Position numbers and translations under genes: made by a program. The notes beneath the pieces were generated by a model. The model was not told the DNA's origin, searched no databases, and saw only the letters and a list, made by a program, of their open reading frames with translations. Shown one piece after another: positions 1-7,979 of a stretch of DNA of 64,000 bases (position 1 is the first letter of the stretch; every line of letters begins with the position of its first letter). Origin of the DNA: an uncultured Coriobacteriaceae bacterium (GTDB lineage Bacteria; Actinomycetota; Coriobacteriia; Coriobacteriales; Atopobiaceae); the NCBI GenBank assembly GCA_902791035.1, contig CADAUA010000009.1, forward strand, positions 62,001-126,000, read 5' to 3'.

Positions 1-1022
1 ATGGTTATGCGGATGTGGCCGTCCTGGTCGCGAGAGAAGTCCAGGTAGCCGGGCTTGTCGGCAAGGTCCGAGGGAAAGCTGATCTCTATCCCGGTGTCCG
101 TGCGGATGCGGTGCTTGCCCGCCAGACGGTTTGCCACGCCACGGCGCACGGGCACCTCCTCGGGAAGCCTGCGCTCCTGGGCCTCGCGCTCGAAGCGCTC
201 CGCCACCTCCGGCCTGTCCTCGAAGACTGCCCGCCCCACGGCAGCTGGCTCCACGGTCTCCTCCAGGTCCGCATGACGCGCCACCGCCGCCTTGGCCCGC
301 GAGACCTCGACGGCCGGCGTGAGGCCGTACTCCTCGGCCAGGTCCTGCACGATCACGGTGACCTCGTCTATGACCTCGTGGCTCGAGGGGGTCTCCCGGC
401 ATCTGAGGAGCTTCCCTGGCACGAGCTGGACCGTCTCGCCCGCCACGGAGCGGTCCTTGTCGTGGTAGTCGATTCCCAGGGTCTGCGCGTCTATGAGGAC
501 GTAGGTGTCCACCTTCTGGCTGGGGTTGGGCAGGGCGGAGTCCTGGCGCAGGATCTCGTTCGAGGCGCCCACCTCGTGGATGAAGGCCTTCTTGCGTGGG
601 AGGAGCAGGATGGCGAAGTAGCGGCGCCCCTCCCCCTCGAAGGCCTCGTCGACCGCTGCCTGTGGCGCGTCGGGCGCAGCCTTGAGGGCCTCGCCCGTGT
701 CGGTGAAGTCGGCCACCAGGAGGTCGCACTCCTCGAGGTTGTCCGACCGACGGAGCTCCTCCCAGAACCACTGGGCTATCTGCAGCGAGAAGGGCACGAA
801 GTCCACCTCGCCCGCCAGGTACTCGCGCAGGCCCCCAGCAAAGTCCGATTCCTCCGGGAACTCCCCGTGGCGGCTCTCCGCGTTTGCCAGGGTCTTCCTC
901 AGGTGGCGCTGCACATAGCTCTTGGCCTGGCGGTTGTCCAGGTCGAGCGGAGCGTCCGAGAAGTACGTGGAGCCCGACTCGAAGTCGAACACGTGCAGGA
1001 TCGCGCGGGTAACCCGGAGCAT
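1..1022 (-). CDS. nucleoid-associated protein, NdpA/YejK family (3' end outside window)
   Basis: The minus strand reads from an ATG at 1022 to the window edge with no stop, giving 340 codons, so the C-terminus is missing. The N-terminus (MLRVTRAILHVFD) and the later stretch VDTYVLIDAQTLGIDY fit the 37-kDa nucleoid-associated family (YejK/NdpA), which is about 335 residues long, so probably only a few residues are lost. Family members bind the nucleoid; in Gram-positive bacteria their role is poorly defined. There is no transmembrane segment. The family call rests on the overall pattern rather than on a catalytic motif. Confidence 0.72.
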   Translation of the reverse strand, partial: MLRVTRAILHVFDFESGSTYFSDAPLDLDNRQAKSYVQRHLRKTLANAESRHGEFPEESDFAGGLREYLAGEVDFVPFSLQIAQWFWEELRRSDNLEECDLLVADFTDTGEALKAAPDAPQAAVDEAFEGEGRRYFAILLLPRKKAFIHEVGASNEILRQDSALPNPSQKVDTYVLIDAQTLGIDYHDKDRSVAGETVQLVPGKLLRCRETPSSHEVIDEVTVIVQDLAEEYGLTPAVEVSRAKAAVARHADLEETVEPAAVGRAVFEDRPEVAERFEREAQERRLPEEVPVRRGVANRLAGKHRIRTDTGIEISFPSDLADKPGYLDFSRDQDGHIRIT

Positions 1023-1130
1023 GGAGCCAGCCTTTCCCGATGGTTGCATGGCCTGCCGGTTGCAGGGCCATCCATTGTACCCCGCGCAGCCCCATTGCCG
1101 GCGCGGGCGCGGCGCCCGACGCACCGACCG

Positions 1131-1261
1131 ACCATAGCGCGCTCGTTGCGCCGGTCGGCAGACCATAGCGCGCTCCTTGCACCATGAACCTATCATCGGG
1201 AGGCCCTTCTTGGTGCAGATGGCGCGCTATCTCCGCGGGCGTGGTGCAGATGGCACGCTAT
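1131..1261. repeat. inverted-repeat array: two direct and two inverted copies of a ~20-bp motif
   Basis: Two direct copies begin accatagcgcgctc at 1131 and 1162. Two inverted copies, tggtgcagatggcgcgctat at 1211-1230 and a one-base variant at 1242-1261, follow. The shared core is atagcgcgc plus a spaced tgcacca. The array sits upstream of the YejK-like gene and downstream of the CorA-like gene. The function is unknown; it could be a regulator-binding cluster or a structured RNA. Confidence 0.7.
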
Positions 1262-1295
1262 CCTCGCGAGCAAGGGCAAGCCCGTCAGCGAGCCC

Positions 1296-2750
1296 CTAGA
1301 ACCAGCGCCGCCACTTGAAGTAGGCCACCTCCGCGGTAACGAGCGCCGCTGCCATGGCTATGAGGGTGAAGTAGCCGAAGGGGTTATGCAGCTCCGGCAT
1401 GTACTCCCAGTTCATGCCATACCAACCCGTGATCAGGGTGAGCGGCATGAAGATGGAGGTGATCACCGTGAGGAGCGAGACCACTGCGTTCTGTCGCACG
1501 TCTATCTGGTCTTGGTAGCTGGAGCGGACCTGCTGGCAGTAGTCCCGCAGGACGCGCGCGTCGTCCGCCAGGCGCCTCAGGCGAGCCACCAGCTGGCGAT
1601 AGAGCTGGCGTGTGCGCTTGGGCATGCCCGTGGCGGGAGCCTCCTGCAGGTCGTCCACCGCCTCGGCCAGCTGGCGGTAGAAGCGCTGCCGCACCGAGAG
1701 GTCACCGCGCACGGAGTTGATGTAGCTCACGAAGCCGCCAGGCAGCTTGCGCATCTCCTCGCCGATGTTCGCCTCCAGCTGGTCCAGGTGGGTCTCCAGC
1801 TGCACGAGCTGCTCGGCGTCGTCGCGCACCAGCACGTCGATGAGCTCGGCCAGGACCGTGGACACGTTCTGCTTTCGCAGCATCTGGCGGTCAAGGTAGC
1901 GGTCCACGAGTGCGGCGCCCTCCTCGGTGCCCACCACGAGCCAGAGGGTGCCCCCGCGGATGAGGAAGGCCAGCTGGATGTCCGCCACACGGCCCCTGTC
2001 GAGCGTGGTGGGGCTCAGCCAGTTGTCGTGCTCCAGCTCCTCGTGGGGTATCTGGATCGAGCCGTAGCTCACGCCCTCGTAGGAGTAGGCCACGCAGTGG
2101 TTGACGTCGGCAGCCACACGCAAGGCGTCGCGTGACACCTGGTCCGTCCCCATACGCTGCTCGAACTCGTCGAGCGAGTAGATGCGCACGTCGGAGGGCT
2201 CGCCATCCGCCGCCTTGCGCACGAAGCCCGTGGCCCGGTCCAGCACCAGGTGGCACACGAGCCCCTCCACTCGGGCACCCACGGGCTCGGCGCTGGCGTC
2301 CTGATGGACGTCCTCCCAAAAGCTCACGTGCTTCTGCATGTGGACAGCGGCGTAGTGGCAGAGCCCCACCACCACGCAGGCCACGCCCGACAGGGTCACC
2401 AGAACCGAGGTCGACCGCAGCGCCATGAGGAAGCACACCGTGGCCACCACGTTGAGTCCCACGAGCACGATGGCCTGGATCTCGCCCGCCACGGACTCGT
2501 CCTCGGCCAGTCGGGCCTTGTCTGCCGCCCGCCGCAGCCATCGCCAGCCGCACGCCACCTCGGCCACGGCCAGCACCAGGGCCAGCACGCAGCAGAAGGC
2601 GGACGCCGCGAGCATGGCACCCTGGACTCCCGAGGCAAGGACCCACAGCAGCAGGACGAAGAGCACGAGCGCGGGGACGCCACACAGCATGAGGAGCACG
2701 CTCGTGACCCGCAGGAACCTGCGCCGGTCCCTCACCAGATGTCTCGACAT
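1296..2750 (-). CDS. CorA-like divalent metal transporter with extra N-terminal membrane domain
   Basis: This 484-residue protein ends with the CorA signature. A hydrophobic helix runs to about residue 440, the motif YGMN follows at about 444-447, then a second helix and a basic tail (KWRRWF). The GMN triplet marks the pore entrance in CorA-type Mg2+/Co2+ channels. The cytoplasmic middle part is helix-rich and ends in a long charged helix, as in the family. It differs from ordinary CorA in having about four hydrophobic segments in residues 10-140 before the soluble domain. The ATG at 2750 follows a strong gcggagggggag ribosome site. It lies 35 bp after murG and may be transcribed with it, but its job is not cell-wall related. 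The substrate is inferred. Confidence 0.85.
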   Translation of the reverse strand: MSRHLVRDRRRFLRVTSVLLMLCGVPALVLFVLLLWVLASGVQGAMLAASAFCCVLALVLAVAEVACGWRWLRRAADKARLAEDESVAGEIQAIVLVGLNVVATVCFLMALRSTSVLVTLSGVACVVVGLCHYAAVHMQKHVSFWEDVHQDASAEPVGARVEGLVCHLVLDRATGFVRKAADGEPSDVRIYSLDEFEQRMGTDQVSRDALRVAADVNHCVAYSYEGVSYGSIQIPHEELEHDNWLSPTTLDRGRVADIQLAFLIRGGTLWLVVGTEEGAALVDRYLDRQMLRKQNVSTVLAELIDVLVRDDAEQLVQLETHLDQLEANIGEEMRKLPGGFVSYINSVRGDLSVRQRFYRQLAEAVDDLQEAPATGMPKRTRQLYRQLVARLRRLADDARVLRDYCQQVRSSYQDQIDVRQNAVVSLLTVITSIFMPLTLITGWYGMNWEYMPELHNPFGYFTLIAMAAALVTAEVAYFKWRRWF

Positions 2751-2785
2751 CGTCTCCCCCTCCGCGCGTCCCAGCGGCCCGGCGC

Positions 2786-3910
2786 CTACTCGGCAGCCAC
2801 CTGCTCCAGGACGTCCGCAAGCTTGGCGGCCGCCTGGTCCTGTCCCAGGTCCTTGGCCGCATCCCGCATGGCCTCGCGCCGCCCTGGGTCGTCCACGAGC
2901 CCCAGGAGGTCATCGGAGAACTCGGGGGTGTCGATCCTGTCGTCGGCAAGAAGGACCGCGGCCCCCGCGTCCACCAGGTAGTTGGCGTTGGTCGTCTGAT
3001 GGTCCGCCGTGGCGAAGGGATAGGGGATCAACATGCTGGGCACGGCGAGTGCCGCGATCTCCGCGATGCTCGAGGCGCCGGCTCGGGAGAGCACCAGGTC
3101 CGCCGCCGCCAGGGCCTCCCCCATGTTCGAGATGTAGGGAAGCACCTGCCAGCGGGTCTTCTCGGCATCCGTGAGCGCGAGCGCGTCTCGCGTGGCCTCG
3201 AAGCCGTCCTTGCCCGTGGAGTGCACGACCACCAGGTCCGGTCGCGAGAGCAGTTCCTGCTTGAGGGCGCAGACCCCCTCGTTTATGTGCTGGGCACCGA
3301 GCGACCCGCCAAACACCAGGAGCATGGTCTGGTCCGCCGCCACGCCAAAGGCCGCGCGGCCCTTCTCGCGCGAGGCCGTGACCACGCTCCGGCGCACGGG
3401 GTTGCCCGTGACGACGATGCGGTCGAGCGAGTCCACACGGTCCCTGAAGGCATCCGTGGCCTGGGGCAGCGCCACGCAGACGCGCTCCGCATGCCGCGCG
3501 GAGGTCTTGTTCGCAAGGCCGGGCACGGAGTTCTGCTCGTGCAGGAGGTAGGGCACGCCCTTGGCCTGGCAGGCTGCCACCAGCGGGAGCTCCACGTAGG
3601 CGCCGAAGCCTATGGCCACATCGGGCGCGCCGGCCTCGGAGAAGTGCCCCTCGATGGCCCGCTTGGCCTTGCTGCGGTTCGCCAGGGCCGAGAGGAGCGT
3701 CCATGGGCGGGACCGGTCGAAGCCGGTAACGTGGATCGGGAAGAAGTCGAAGCCTGCCTGGGGCACGAGCGTGCCCTCGAGCTTGACGGTCTGCCCGTAG
3801 AACTCCACATGATGGCCCCGTTCGCGGAGCTCCTCCGCCAGGGCCAGCGCCGGGTTTATGTGTCCGGCGGTACCGCCCGCCGCTATGGCTACCCTAAGAC
3901 CAGAAGACAC
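2786..3910 (-). CDS. murG: UDP-GlcNAc:undecaprenyl-pyrophosphoryl-MurNAc-pentapeptide N-acetylglucosaminyltransferase
   Basis: MurG adds GlcNAc to lipid I to make lipid II on the inner face of the membrane. The protein has 374 residues, close to the usual size. The N-terminal glycine-rich loop GGTAGHINPALALA (about residues 12-25) and the C-terminal segment SRAGASSIAEIAALAVPSML are typical of the GT28 fold and its UDP-GlcNAc site. The start is a GTG at 3910 with gggggaacc upstream, 15 bp after the ftsW stop. It is the last gene of the dcw run here; murC, which often follows, is absent and a CorA-like gene follows instead. Confidence 0.97.
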   Translation of the reverse strand: MSSGLRVAIAAGGTAGHINPALALAEELRERGHHVEFYGQTVKLEGTLVPQAGFDFFPIHVTGFDRSRPWTLLSALANRSKAKRAIEGHFSEAGAPDVAIGFGAYVELPLVAACQAKGVPYLLHEQNSVPGLANKTSARHAERVCVALPQATDAFRDRVDSLDRIVVTGNPVRRSVVTASREKGRAAFGVAADQTMLLVFGGSLGAQHINEGVCALKQELLSRPDLVVVHSTGKDGFEATRDALALTDAEKTRWQVLPYISNMGEALAAADLVLSRAGASSIAEIAALAVPSMLIPYPFATADHQTTNANYLVDAGAAVLLADDRIDTPEFSDDLLGLVDDPGRREAMRDAAKDLGQDQAAAKLADVLEQVAAE

Positions 3911-3925
3911 CTTGGTTCCCCCATC

Positions 3926-5497
3926 CTATCTGTCGTCCATGCGTCTGTCGGTGGTGCGGGCCGACCGCAGCCGGTCGGACGCGCTCGGTCCCAGGTCTAT
4001 CCGATCGCGTCCCGAGGCGTCGCGCCGCACCCTGCCGCGATGTGCCGAGTCCCGACTCCCGCGGCTGTCCATGCGCGTCGAGAAGGCCCGCCCGCTGTCC
4101 GTGCCGGATCCGCCCTCGTAGACCCTGAAGCCTCGGTCGGCGTCGGCATCCCGGCCGGCCCAAACCCCTGGCCCTTGCTCGTCCCACCCGCGCGCCGAGC
4201 GTGGCGTGGGCTCCCCCACGAAGGAGATCCCCCGGTCCTCGGCCACGTCCCGGAAGCTCTCGCGCCTGTCGTCCGCAGCGGTGCGCGGTAGCTCGGAGTG
4301 GACCGAGACCGAGACGATGAGTCCCACGAGCATGAGGCAGGAGAGGAGGGTGGAGCCGCCGTACGAGACGAAGGGTATGGGCTTGCCCGTGAGGGGCATG
4401 ATGCCTATGACGCCGCACACGTTTACCAGGAGCTGGATCACTATGAGCGAGGTGCAGCCCGCCGCGATGAGCTTGCCGCAGATGTCCGGCGCCGTGCGCG
4501 CGATCCTGAAGCCCGCCCACATGAAGAGGGCGAAGCCGCAGAGCATGCCCACCGTGCCCACCAGCCCCAGCTCCTCGCCCACCACGGCGTAGATGAAGTC
4601 GTTGTAGGCCATGGGGAGGTAGGAGTACTTCTGGCGAGAGGAGCCTATCCCCACCCCGAGGAGGCCGCCCGACCCAAAGGCGTAGAAGCCCTGGATGAGT
4701 TGGTAGCCGTCGCCGTAGGGGTCGGTCCAGGGGTTGAGCATGGTCATCACGCGGGCGCGCGAGTAGTCGTCCTTGAGGGACAGGAAGACGATCCCCAGGA
4801 AGCCCAGCACGAGGGCCCCTCCCAGGACCTTGCGGGGCACGCCCGCCAGGTAGCCCATCACCAGCAGGGTGGCGGCGAGGATGATCGTGGTGCCCTTGTC
4901 GGGCTGCATGAGGATGAGGACGAGGGGGATCCCCAGGGCCACGGCCATGAGCTTCCAGAAGTCCTCGGTGTCCATGCCGGGGTCCTGCACGTAGCGCTGC
5001 ACGATGGCGGCCGCCACCGAGATCACGGAGATCTTGGCGAACTCCGAGGGCTGGAACTGGAAGCCCGCTATGCTCACCCACCGGCTTGCGCCATAGGCGT
5101 CCTGGCCGGCCGTGGGCGAGAAGATCAGCATGAGCAGCAGGATCGTTCCCACCCAGATGACCTTGATCAGCCGCCCCCGCGTGTAGATGCGGTAGTCCAC
5201 GCACGCGAGCGCCGTGGCCGCCACGAGCCCCATGGCAAGGAAGCGCAGCTGGCGCTTGAGGTAGTAGGCGGGGTCGTTGCCCGTGGCCGAGGACGTGAGC
5301 GACGTGATGGAGGACGCCGAGTAGATCATGAGGAGGCCGAAGGCCACGAGCACGCCCACCGAGACGATCAGGATGATCCTGGGCTTCATGAAGACCTCGG
5401 GCACACCAAAGATCGTGCGCGTCCGGGTGTCGCGCCGCGACGTGCGCCTTGAGGCGCCCCGCGGTGATGCCATGGCTGTGGTCCGGGCGTACGGCAT
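3926..5497 (-). CDS. ftsW: peptidoglycan glycosyltransferase FtsW
   Basis: This polytopic SEDS-family protein polymerises lipid II at the septum together with FtsI. The membrane core spans roughly residues 37-400 of 523 and carries SEDS segments such as FQPSEFAKISVI and the late loop PFVSYGGSTLLSCL. Its place between murD and murG, with ftsI in the same run, supports FtsW over RodA. The ATG at 5497 is 3 bp from the murD stop. Unusual features are a 36-residue basic N-terminal leader and a hydrophilic C-terminal tail of about 120 residues rich in Arg, Asp and Ser, which is longer than in most FtsW proteins. The tail is probably cytoplasmic. Confidence 0.95.
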   Translation of the reverse strand: MPYARTTAMASPRGASRRTSRRDTRTRTIFGVPEVFMKPRIILIVSVGVLVAFGLLMIYSASSITSLTSSATGNDPAYYLKRQLRFLAMGLVAATALACVDYRIYTRGRLIKVIWVGTILLLMLIFSPTAGQDAYGASRWVSIAGFQFQPSEFAKISVISVAAAIVQRYVQDPGMDTEDFWKLMAVALGIPLVLILMQPDKGTTIILAATLLVMGYLAGVPRKVLGGALVLGFLGIVFLSLKDDYSRARVMTMLNPWTDPYGDGYQLIQGFYAFGSGGLLGVGIGSSRQKYSYLPMAYNDFIYAVVGEELGLVGTVGMLCGFALFMWAGFRIARTAPDICGKLIAAGCTSLIVIQLLVNVCGVIGIMPLTGKPIPFVSYGGSTLLSCLMLVGLIVSVSVHSELPRTAADDRRESFRDVAEDRGISFVGEPTPRSARGWDEQGPGVWAGRDADADRGFRVYEGGSGTDSGRAFSTRMDSRGSRDSAHRGRVRRDASGRDRIDLGPSASDRLRSARTTDRRMDDR

Positions 5498-5500
5498 GCG

Positions 5501-6946
5501 CTACGCCCCCACCCGTGCGTCCGCTGAGGCCGCGGGCAGGCTGCCCTTGTCCGCGAGCTCCCTCACGTAGCGCTTGAAGGTCTCGCCACGCTCCTCCATG
5601 TTGTGGAACTCGTCGAAGGAGGAGCATGCCGGGGAGAGAAGGACGGTCTCGCCCGGCCTGGCCTCGGCCACCGCGGTGCGAAAAGCATCTGCCATGTGGG
5701 GCACGAGCAGGGTGCGAGCCCCGGCGGCTTGGCAGGCCTCCGCCATACGCGGGCCCGCGGCACCGTAGCACACGGCCACGCGGCACCTGGCCGCCACGGC
5801 AGCGGAGAGCGGGCCAAGGTCTGTGCCCTTGTCGTGCCCGCCCAGCATGACGACGATGGTGCCCGGCTCGAAGGCCGTGAGGGCCTTCACGGTGGCGTCC
5901 GTGTTCGTGCCCTTGGAGTCGTTCACGTAGTGGACGCCGGCGGCATCACCCGCGGGCTCGATGCGGTGCTCGAGGGGCGAGAAGGACCTCAAGGCCGAAC
6001 GAACGACGTCGTCCGGCACGCCCAGCTCGAGGGCCACCGAGGCGGCCGCAAGGGAGTTCTGCACGTTGTGCTCGCCCTTTAGGACCATGTCCGAGAAGGC
6101 CACCAGGTCGTGCTCCTCGCCGTCCAACCGCACCACGAGCCTGCCGGCGCGCTGGAAGGCAGCGCAGCTCGCGGCGGGCTCCGCGTGCACGTCAACGCGG
6201 CACACGCGGAGGCCGCGCGCCTCCAGACGCCCGATCACGGCACGGCACCAGTCGTCCTCGTCAGACACAACGGCAAGGTCGCCCGGCTGCAGGTTCCTGA
6301 AGATGTTCTCCTTGGCTGCGGCGTATGCCTCCAGGGACCCATGCCACTCCACGTGGTCGGGCGTCACGTTGAGGAGGCACGCGATACGCGGATGCAGGCG
6401 CTTGGCGCCCGCCAGCTGGAAGCTGGAGAGCTCCGCCACGAACCACTGGTCGTCCGGTCGGGAGGCCAGCTCCCCAGTGATGATGGTCCCGATGTTCCCC
6501 ACGGCCTCCGCCGGCAGGCCGCCGGCGTTAAGGATGGCGGTCGTGAGGGTGGTCGTCGTGGTCTTGCCGTTGGTACCGGTGATGCCCACCCAGCGCTCGG
6601 GACTCTCGCGCCACGCGAACTCCGGCTCGCCGATGACCTCGCTGGCATGCGCCTGGGCAGACGCCATGAGGGGCGAGGTGGGCGGGATGCCGGGCGAGGC
6701 CACGGCCAGGTCGAAGTGCCCGTCCAGCTCGTCCGTGCCCAGCACGCAGCGCACGCCCAGGGCCTCGAGCTCGACCGAGCGTTCGCACGGCCTGGAGGCC
6801 GCGCCGCCAAAGAGCGTGACGGAGCTGGCGCGGCCGGGCACCTTCGCCGCTAGGTAGCGGGCCACGGCCATGCCCGTGCCGCCTATGCCCAGCACCGCCA
6901 CGTTACCCAGGGCGGCAAGGTCCTTCTTGCCTGCTGAGACTGCCAT
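5501..6946 (-). CDS. murD: UDP-N-acetylmuramoylalanine--D-glutamate ligase
   Basis: MurD adds D-Glu to UDP-MurNAc-L-Ala using ATP. The 481-residue protein has a Rossmann-like N-domain (VAVLGIGGTGMAVARYL), the Mur-ligase P-loop GITGTNGKTTTT at about residues 121-132, the central motif NVTPDHVEWHGS, and the C-domain segment VNDSKGTNTDATVKAL that binds the acidic substrate. The ATG at 6946 is preceded by ggaggcg. It lies between mraY (13 bp upstream) and ftsW (3 bp downstream), so translation of the three is probably coupled. Confidence 0.97.
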   Translation of the reverse strand: MAVSAGKKDLAALGNVAVLGIGGTGMAVARYLAAKVPGRASSVTLFGGAASRPCERSVELEALGVRCVLGTDELDGHFDLAVASPGIPPTSPLMASAQAHASEVIGEPEFAWRESPERWVGITGTNGKTTTTTLTTAILNAGGLPAEAVGNIGTIITGELASRPDDQWFVAELSSFQLAGAKRLHPRIACLLNVTPDHVEWHGSLEAYAAAKENIFRNLQPGDLAVVSDEDDWCRAVIGRLEARGLRVCRVDVHAEPAASCAAFQRAGRLVVRLDGEEHDLVAFSDMVLKGEHNVQNSLAAASVALELGVPDDVVRSALRSFSPLEHRIEPAGDAAGVHYVNDSKGTNTDATVKALTAFEPGTIVVMLGGHDKGTDLGPLSAAVAARCRVAVCYGAAGPRMAEACQAAGARTLLVPHMADAFRTAVAEARPGETVLLSPACSSFDEFHNMEERGETFKRYVRELADKGSLPAASADARVGA

Positions 6947-6959
6947 GCTGCAACGCCTC

Positions 6960-7979
6960 CTAGCGGAGCTGGAAGAAGAGGGCGAAGCCTAGCGCCGCGA
7001 AGGCGGCCGACACGATCCAGAAGCGGATGACGACCTTCGTCTCCTTCCAGCCCTTCTTCTCGAAGTGATGGTGGATGGGGGCCATGAGGAAGACGCGCTT
7101 GCCCGTGGCCTTGAAGCTCACCACCTGGATGATCACGGAGAGGGCCTCCGCGATGAAGAGCCCGCCCATCACGAGCGAGATGACCTCGGTCTTGGTGAGG
7201 ACGGCCAGGGCCGCGAAGGCGCCGCCCAGGGCGAGCGAGCCCGTGTCGCCCATAAAGATGGTGGCAGGGTAGCAGTTGAACCACAGGAAGCCCACGCAGG
7301 CGCCCACGATCGTGGCGGCAAAGACCGAGAGCGAAAGGTCGCCGCGGTCGAAGGCGACCATGGCCATGGCCATCATGACGCCCATGACGGTGCCACCCGC
7401 CAGCCCGTCCAGGCCGTCGGTGAGGTTGACGGCGTTGGACATGCCGGCCAGGAGCAGGAAGACGAAGACCAGGTAGAGCCAGGGAACGTCCACTCCGCTG
7501 ATGGTGGTGGTGAGCACCCCCAGGTCCAGCGTGGCACCGCCCGGGAACTCGATGGTGGGGGCCACGCCGCAGAGGTTGACTGCCGCTAGGCAGAAGACCA
7601 CGCAGATGAGGGTGAGGCCGACCATCTTCTGGGAGGGAGTGAGCCCGAGCGAGCGCTTGTGGGCCACGGACTCGATGTCGTCCAGGAGGCCGAGGGCCCC
7701 CGTGGCCAGCATGGCGAAGATGGCAAGGCCCAGCTGTAGGGTGTGGGGCGCCAGAACCAGGCTTGCCACGACCACGGCCACCAGCATGACCACGCCGCCC
7801 ATGGTGGGCGTGCCCTGCTTCACCAGGTGCTGCTGCGGGCCGTCCGCGCGCACCTGCTGGCCCACGTGCTCGCGCCTCATCATGCGGATGAAGAAGGGCA
7901 TGAGGGCGAGCACGACCACCGCCGCGATGAGGACCGCCAGGAAGACCTGGTAGGTCGGGTAGTTGGGATTACCGATCAT
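6960..7979 (-). CDS. mraY: phospho-N-acetylmuramoyl-pentapeptide transferase
   Basis: MraY is the polytopic membrane enzyme that transfers phospho-MurNAc-pentapeptide to undecaprenyl phosphate, forming lipid I. The protein has 339 residues and about ten hydrophobic segments. It shows the family motifs GTPTMGG, the Asp pair in GLLDDIES, NLTDGLDGLAGG, and the His-rich loop APIHHHFEKKGW near residue 305. The start codon overlaps the murF stop by 4 bp (ATGA), which indicates translational coupling. Confidence 0.97.
   Translation of the reverse strand: MIGNPNYPTYQVFLAVLIAAVVVLALMPFFIRMMRREHVGQQVRADGPQQHLVKQGTPTMGGVVMLVAVVVASLVLAPHTLQLGLAIFAMLATGALGLLDDIESVAHKRSLGLTPSQKMVGLTLICVVFCLAAVNLCGVAPTIEFPGGATLDLGVLTTTISGVDVPWLYLVFVFLLLAGMSNAVNLTDGLDGLAGGTVMGVMMAMAMVAFDRGDLSLSVFAATIVGACVGFLWFNCYPATIFMGDTGSLALGGAFAALAVLTKTEVISLVMGGLFIAEALSVIIQVVSFKATGKRVFLMAPIHHHFEKKGWKETKVVIRFWIVSAAFAALGFALFFQLR

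Noticed and set aside
15-1187. A 390-codon plus-strand open frame at the window start
   Set aside because: The minus strand encodes a recognisable YejK-type protein over the same bases.
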